Assembly (NCBI GenBank): GCA_002490995.1
Contig: DKVC01000165.1
Span: 1 to 17,381 of the forward strand
DNA from: Lachnospiraceae bacterium UBA7188
GTDB lineage: Bacteria; Bacillota; Clostridia; Lachnospirales; Lachnospiraceae
Length of the DNA stretch: 17,381 bases
Reading direction: 5' to 3'
In this document: piece after piece, positions 14,063 to 17,381 of the stretch
Layout: every line of letters starts with the position of its first letter
Numbering within the stretch: position 1 is the stretch's first letter
Made by a program: the position numbers and the translations under genes
The notes under the pieces: generated by a model
What the model was told of the DNA's origin: nothing
Databases searched by the model: none
The model's input: the letters and a program-made list of their open reading frames with translations, nothing else

Positions 14063-16404
14063 TTACCAGCAAATACATAACCAGGATAATCGGCGCCGCC
14101 ATGGCAGCAGCCGTTCTCGGCTGTCTCCTGGCGATGCTTTTTTCACAGGAATTTGTGGAAGCGTTCGGCGGAAGCACTCTGGCGATGCAGTATCAGGCAG
14201 CATTGTTTGATACGGAACAGGTAATGCAGGTCAATGTTATCATGGAGGAAACGGAATGGGAAGACATGCTTGCAAATGCCTCTGCGGAAGAATATTATTC
14301 CTGTAATGTAGTCATTAACGGCCAGAGAGTAAATCATGTGGGTATCCGCCCCAAGGGGAATACCAGCCTGTCGGCCATTGTCCAGGATCCGGATTCAGAC
14401 AGGTACAGCCTGAAACTGGAATTTGACCATTATGTGGAGGGGCAGACCTGCCTGGGGCTGGATAAGCTGATCCTGAATAATAATTATGCAGACGCCACGA
14501 ATATGAAAGAGGCTCTCATCTATGACATGTATCAATATCTGGGGGCGGATGCCTCTTTGTACAACTATGCCGAAATTTCGGTAAACGGGGAATATTGGGG
14601 CGTTTATCTGGCATTAGAGGCGGTGGAGGACAGCTTTCTGCTCCGCAACTACGGTGCTGAGGACGGAGCGCTTTATAAGCCTGAAAGCATGGGGGGAGGC
14701 GGAAGCTTTGACGGGGCGGATTTCGGCTTCCGGAATCGGGACAGACAGGGGCAGGAAGCCGGGAATGGGGGATTGGAAGCAGGCGGATTTTTCCCTGGAA
14801 ACGGAATGCCGGAGATGGGGAACTTCCCTGGTGGGGAGGCTGCGGAACCAGACGGAAGCTTTCCAGGCAGGGGAATGCCAGGAACGGATGGAGCTGCGCC
14901 CGGAGAAGGAATGCCAGGAACGGATGGAGCTGCGCCCGGAGAAGGAATGCCGGGAACGGGTGTAGCTGCGCCTGGTGAAGGGATGCCGGGAACGGATGGA
15001 GCTGCATCCGGTGAAGGAATGCCAGGAACGGATGGGGCTGCGCCTGAAGAAGGGATATCGGGAACGGATGGAGCTGCGCCCGAAGAAAGGATGCCGGGAA
15101 CGGATGGAGCTGCATCTGGAGAAGATATGTCCCGGCAGTCAGAAAACATACCTGATAGCAGAGGGGATATAGGTGGTTTCGGGCCTGCAGACAGACAAAC
15201 GGCAGCAGGCGGCAGAGGCCCTTCTATGGGCGGCAGCGGATCCGATTTGAATTATACGGATGATGATCTGGAAAGTTACTCCGCCATATGGGAAGGAGAA
15301 GTAAAAAACACAGGTGAGAAAGACCACCGCAGAGTAGTCACCGCACTGAAAAATATCAGTGAGGGAACGGAACTGGAAACATACCTGGATGTTGACAATG
15401 TGCTGAAATATATGGCAGTCCATACTTTTGCCGTAAATATGGACAGCCTGTCCGGAAATATGGCACATAATTACTATCTGTATGAATATAACGGAAAGCT
15501 GAATCTTATTCCGTGGGACTACAACCTGTCTTTCGGAGGCATGAGCATGGGAGCAGCAGGAAACGCTTCCGAGATGGTTAATTACGCCATTGACACACCT
15601 TTTCAGGGAACGGAATTTTTTGATGCCCTGCTGGAGGATGAGGAATACCTTTCCAGGTATCACGAATACATGCGGATGCTGGCGGAGGAGTATGCCCTGG
15701 GCGGCAGGTTTGAAGAAGTATATAACGGAATCCGGAATCGGATTGATACCTTGGTTGAAACAGACCCTACAGCATTCTATTCTTATGAGGAATATGATGC
15801 GGGAGCCGGGATGCTCTTTCAAACGGTTCTGTTGAGGGCGGAGAGTATCCTGGGACAGCTGAACGGTACCATACCTTCTACCGATGCCGGGCAGCGCCAG
15901 GATGCATCCGGCCTGGTGGATGCATCCGGCATTGATATCAGCGTGATGGGCGTATTCAATATGGGTGGGCAGCGTTTTCAGTTTAATGGGGTGGAAGTAA
16001 GCTTTTCTGAAGAGAACGGCGAGGCAGTACAGGATGAGCCGGCTTTGGGGTCAGCCGAGCCGCAGGAGGAAGGAAATGCGGTTTCGGGGATGCCGGATAA
16101 GTATGGACAGGAGAGTGAATCGGCAGAGCCCGGAAACCAGGGTTTCCAATTCCCGGGAGATGCGTTGCCGGCTATGAATGAAAATGTACCGCAGGATTTC
16201 GGGGCACCCGGTCTCGGAGCACCTGGAAGCTTTGGATATGCAGGGGGCAGAGACGCACAAATGACGGCACAGAATATAGTCATATTTGCAGCCTGCCTGG
16301 CAATATCGCTTGTCGCCCTGCTTGCGGTAAAATGCTACCAGAGAATTCCCGGAAAGCATCGTTTGGGACAAAAACGGAAAGCTTCAATAGAAAGTAAGCT
16401 GTGA
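14059..16404 (+). CDS. Membrane-anchored CotH-family kinase with internal repeats
   Basis: 781 residues. There is an N-terminal membrane anchor or signal (about 8-28), a C-terminal membrane segment (about 738-757) and a basic tail. The CotH fold is split. Part one (55-210) has GIRPKGNTSLS (95-105), LDKLILNNNYADATNMKE and WGVYLALEAVEDSFL. Part two (395-600) has VLKYMAVHTFAVNMDS and NLIPWDYNLSFGG with the probable metal-binding D487. Between them residues 211-395 form a Gly/Pro-rich insert with seven 12-residue repeats. Residues 601-735 are a second low-complexity Gly/Pro/Glu-rich segment. CotH of Bacillus spores is an atypical protein kinase acting on repeat-rich coat proteins; here export to the cell surface and possible autophosphorylation of the insert are inferred. 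Confidence 0.92.
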   Translation: MITSKYITRIIGAAMAAAVLGCLLAMLFSQEFVEAFGGSTLAMQYQAALFDTEQVMQVNVIMEETEWEDMLANASAEEYYSCNVVINGQRVNHVGIRPKGNTSLSAIVQDPDSDRYSLKLEFDHYVEGQTCLGLDKLILNNNYADATNMKEALIYDMYQYLGADASLYNYAEISVNGEYWGVYLALEAVEDSFLLRNYGAEDGALYKPESMGGGGSFDGADFGFRNRDRQGQEAGNGGLEAGGFFPGNGMPEMGNFPGGEAAEPDGSFPGRGMPGTDGAAPGEGMPGTDGAAPGEGMPGTGVAAPGEGMPGTDGAASGEGMPGTDGAAPEEGISGTDGAAPEERMPGTDGAASGEDMSRQSENIPDSRGDIGGFGPADRQTAAGGRGPSMGGSGSDLNYTDDDLESYSAIWEGEVKNTGEKDHRRVVTALKNISEGTELETYLDVDNVLKYMAVHTFAVNMDSLSGNMAHNYYLYEYNGKLNLIPWDYNLSFGGMSMGAAGNASEMVNYAIDTPFQGTEFFDALLEDEEYLSRYHEYMRMLAEEYALGGRFEEVYNGIRNRIDTLVETDPTAFYSYEEYDAGAGMLFQTVLLRAESILGQLNGTIPSTDAGQRQDASGLVDASGIDISVMGVFNMGGQRFQFNGVEVSFSEENGEAVQDEPALGSAEPQEEGNAVSGMPDKYGQESESAEPGNQGFQFPGDALPAMNENVPQDFGAPGLGAPGSFGYAGGRDAQMTAQNIVIFAACLAISLVALLAVKCYQRIPGKHRLGQKRKASIESKL
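14872..15123 (+). repeat. In-frame 36-bp minisatellite, seven copies
   Basis: Seven 36-base units encode variants of GMPGTDGAAPGE (CotH residues 272-355). Third-position and a few coding changes separate the units (SGE, PEE, PEER, GIS, GTGVAA variants), so the array is not brand new, but the length stays an exact multiple of 12 residues. Gly recurs every third residue in three of four triplets, giving a partly collagen-like pattern. Each unit but one carries a GTDG site. Confidence 0.9.
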
Positions 16405-16411
16405 AAACCTG

Positions 16412-16440
16412 TTCCATTTACCGCTCAAATGATGTATAAT
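16412..16440 (+). promoter_or_regulatory. Possible promoter for the GntR gene
   Basis: TATAAT (16435-16440) is a perfect -10; 17 bases upstream lies TTCCAT (16412-16417), a poor -35. It would start transcription about 195 bases before the GntR start codon, with the second dispersed repeat inside the leader. No clear terminator for the CotH gene separates them. Confidence 0.4.
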
Positions 16441-16465
16441 TGCCAAAAAGGGATAAAACTTCTTC

Positions 16466-16596
16466 TTTACTAATTTGTTCACAGTGGTCATATATGGCTG
16501 GCAGTCTTAAAACCATTATAACGATAATGGCTTGCCGCTGTAGTGATAGTGGCATTGTTGTTGATTACTGCAAATTTCAACGGCGTGCAGTATAGA
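16466..16596. repeat. Dispersed intergenic repeat, copy 2
   Basis: It contains TTTACTAATTTGTTCACAG, CATATATGGCTGGCAGTCTT and ATTACTGCAAATTTCAACGG, then GTGCAGTATAGA, matching in order the blocks of copy 1 at 4013-4097. Between the second and third blocks it has about 45 extra bases holding a perfect hairpin CCATTAT-AACG-ATAATGG (16513-16530). It lacks the left arm that makes copy 1 a terminator. Confidence 0.6.
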
Positions 16597-16645
16597 TTGA
16601 ACGCCTGCGATTGATTGTGGCGAAGGAATGGCGGAAACGTAGAGA

Positions 16646-17350
16646 ATGGGCGAGATAGAGAAAATGAACCGGAAGCTGCTTGCTTCACAGGTTGAGGAAG
16701 AACTGATGCATTATATCCAGCAGGAATCGGTTCTCATCGGAGAAAAGATTCCCAACGAATTCGAACTGGCGGAGAAATTCGGAGTGGGCAGAAGCACCGT
16801 CCGTGAGACCGTGAAGAGCCTCGTGACAAAGGGCGTCCTGGAGGTGCGCAGAGGTTCGGGGACATATGTGGTCAGCAAAAGCACGATAGAGGAGGATCCC
16901 CTGGGTCTGTCGAAATTTACGGACAAGTACAAGCTGGGTCTGGAGCTTTTCGAAGTCCGCCTGATGCTGGAGCCTGAGATTGCCGCCCTGGCAAGCGATT
17001 ACGCCACCTCGGAGGAAAAGGAAGAACTGAAACGTCTCTGCAACGAGGTGGAGCAGATCTACAGAGCCGGGAAAAATCACACGAAAAAGGACATAGAATT
17101 CCACACCTGTATCGCAAGATGCAGCAGGAACCGGGTGGTGGAGATGCTGCAGCCGATTATGCAGACAGCCATTGTCACCTTTGTGAACCTGACCCATCGA
17201 AGCCTGATGGAAGAGACCATAGAAACCCACCGGGCGATTACGGAGGCGATTGTCAGAAGTGACCCTGTGGGCGCAAGATGTGCCATGATCATGCATCTGA
17301 CCTACAATCGCCAGGCACTGATTAAGATGATGGAGGAAAGAAACCGATAG
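16646..17350 (+). CDS. FadR-subfamily GntR transcriptional regulator
   Basis: 234 residues. The winged helix-turn-helix is at about 11-77 (IPNEFELAEKFGVGRSTVRETVKSLVTKGVLEVRRGSGTYV). The FCD ligand-binding domain (about 95-225) has the usual metal-site residues D149 and H153 (DIEFHTCIARCSRN), H195 (ETHRAITEAI) and H217 (MIMHLTYN). FCD regulators mostly bind sugar acids or other carboxylates and repress adjacent catabolic genes. The start is uncertain: ATG 16646 and ATG 16664 are in frame and neither has a strong ribosome site. It ends 31 bases before the right edge, so its targets are probably beyond the window. Confidence 0.92.
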   Translation: MGEIEKMNRKLLASQVEEELMHYIQQESVLIGEKIPNEFELAEKFGVGRSTVRETVKSLVTKGVLEVRRGSGTYVVSKSTIEEDPLGLSKFTDKYKLGLELFEVRLMLEPEIAALASDYATSEEKEELKRLCNEVEQIYRAGKNHTKKDIEFHTCIARCSRNRVVEMLQPIMQTAIVTFVNLTHRSLMEETIETHRAITEAIVRSDPVGARCAMIMHLTYNRQALIKMMEERNR

Positions 17351-17381
17351 AGACGGGTTAATAAGGAAGTGTCTACAAATA

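Noticed and set aside
14516..15149. Minus-strand repetitive open frames opposite the CotH repeats
   Set aside because: They are reverse reads of the 36-base minisatellite; their repeats follow automatically from the plus-strand repeat and the CotH frame is supported by conserved domains on both sides.

Overview
The window looks like chromosomal DNA of a gut-type clostridial Firmicute, most likely a Lachnospiraceae member. Reasons: a T-box-controlled aminoacyl-tRNA synthetase, strong AAGGAGG-type ribosome binding sites, a DUF6483-like protein, an AraC-regulated ThuA/Gfo-Idh sugar module, and a VTC - DUF4956 - CotH gene set that is common in that family. The assignment is inferred from gene content and sequence style, not from a marker gene.

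Layout. 1-270: the end of one small gene and an overlapping 55-residue unknown protein. 314-2556: a promoter, a threonine-specific T-box leader with its terminator, and a complete but N-terminally short threonyl-tRNA synthetase. 2570-2708: a decayed fragment of a sensor kinase gene that closely resembles the intact kinase about 9 kb downstream. 2824-3984: a consensus promoter and an exported, tryptophan-rich protein ending in an Ig-like domain, then two terminators. 4324-6182 (minus strand): a Gfo/Idh/MocA oxidoreductase and a ThuA-like protein, divergent from an AraC regulator (6399-7349). 7548-10077: a DUF6483-like protein, a double GNAT acetyltransferase and an alpha/beta-hydrolase esterase. 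10109-12003: an OmpR-type response regulator overlapping its sensor kinase. 12084-12410: three tandem ~103-bp units, each able to fold into hairpins. 12432-16404: a VTC (polyphosphate-polymerase-like) domain protein, a DUF4956 membrane protein and a membrane-anchored CotH-type kinase carrying seven internal 12-residue repeats. 16646-17350: a FadR-type GntR regulator that probably controls genes beyond the right edge.

How the parts may work together. The most interesting block is 10109-16404: a two-component system followed by a leader of tandem structured repeats and the VTC/DUF4956/CotH operon. CotH proteins are known atypical protein kinases and VTC domains belong to the triphosphate-tunnel/CYTH fold that makes polyphosphate in yeast. 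The neighbourhood therefore suggests a signal-controlled envelope system that handles ATP-derived phosphate or polymer, with a kinase that may modify its own Gly/Pro/Thr-rich insert. The link between the two-component system and the operon is inferred from position only. The thuA/Gfo-Idh/AraC block is a separate sugar-catabolic unit.
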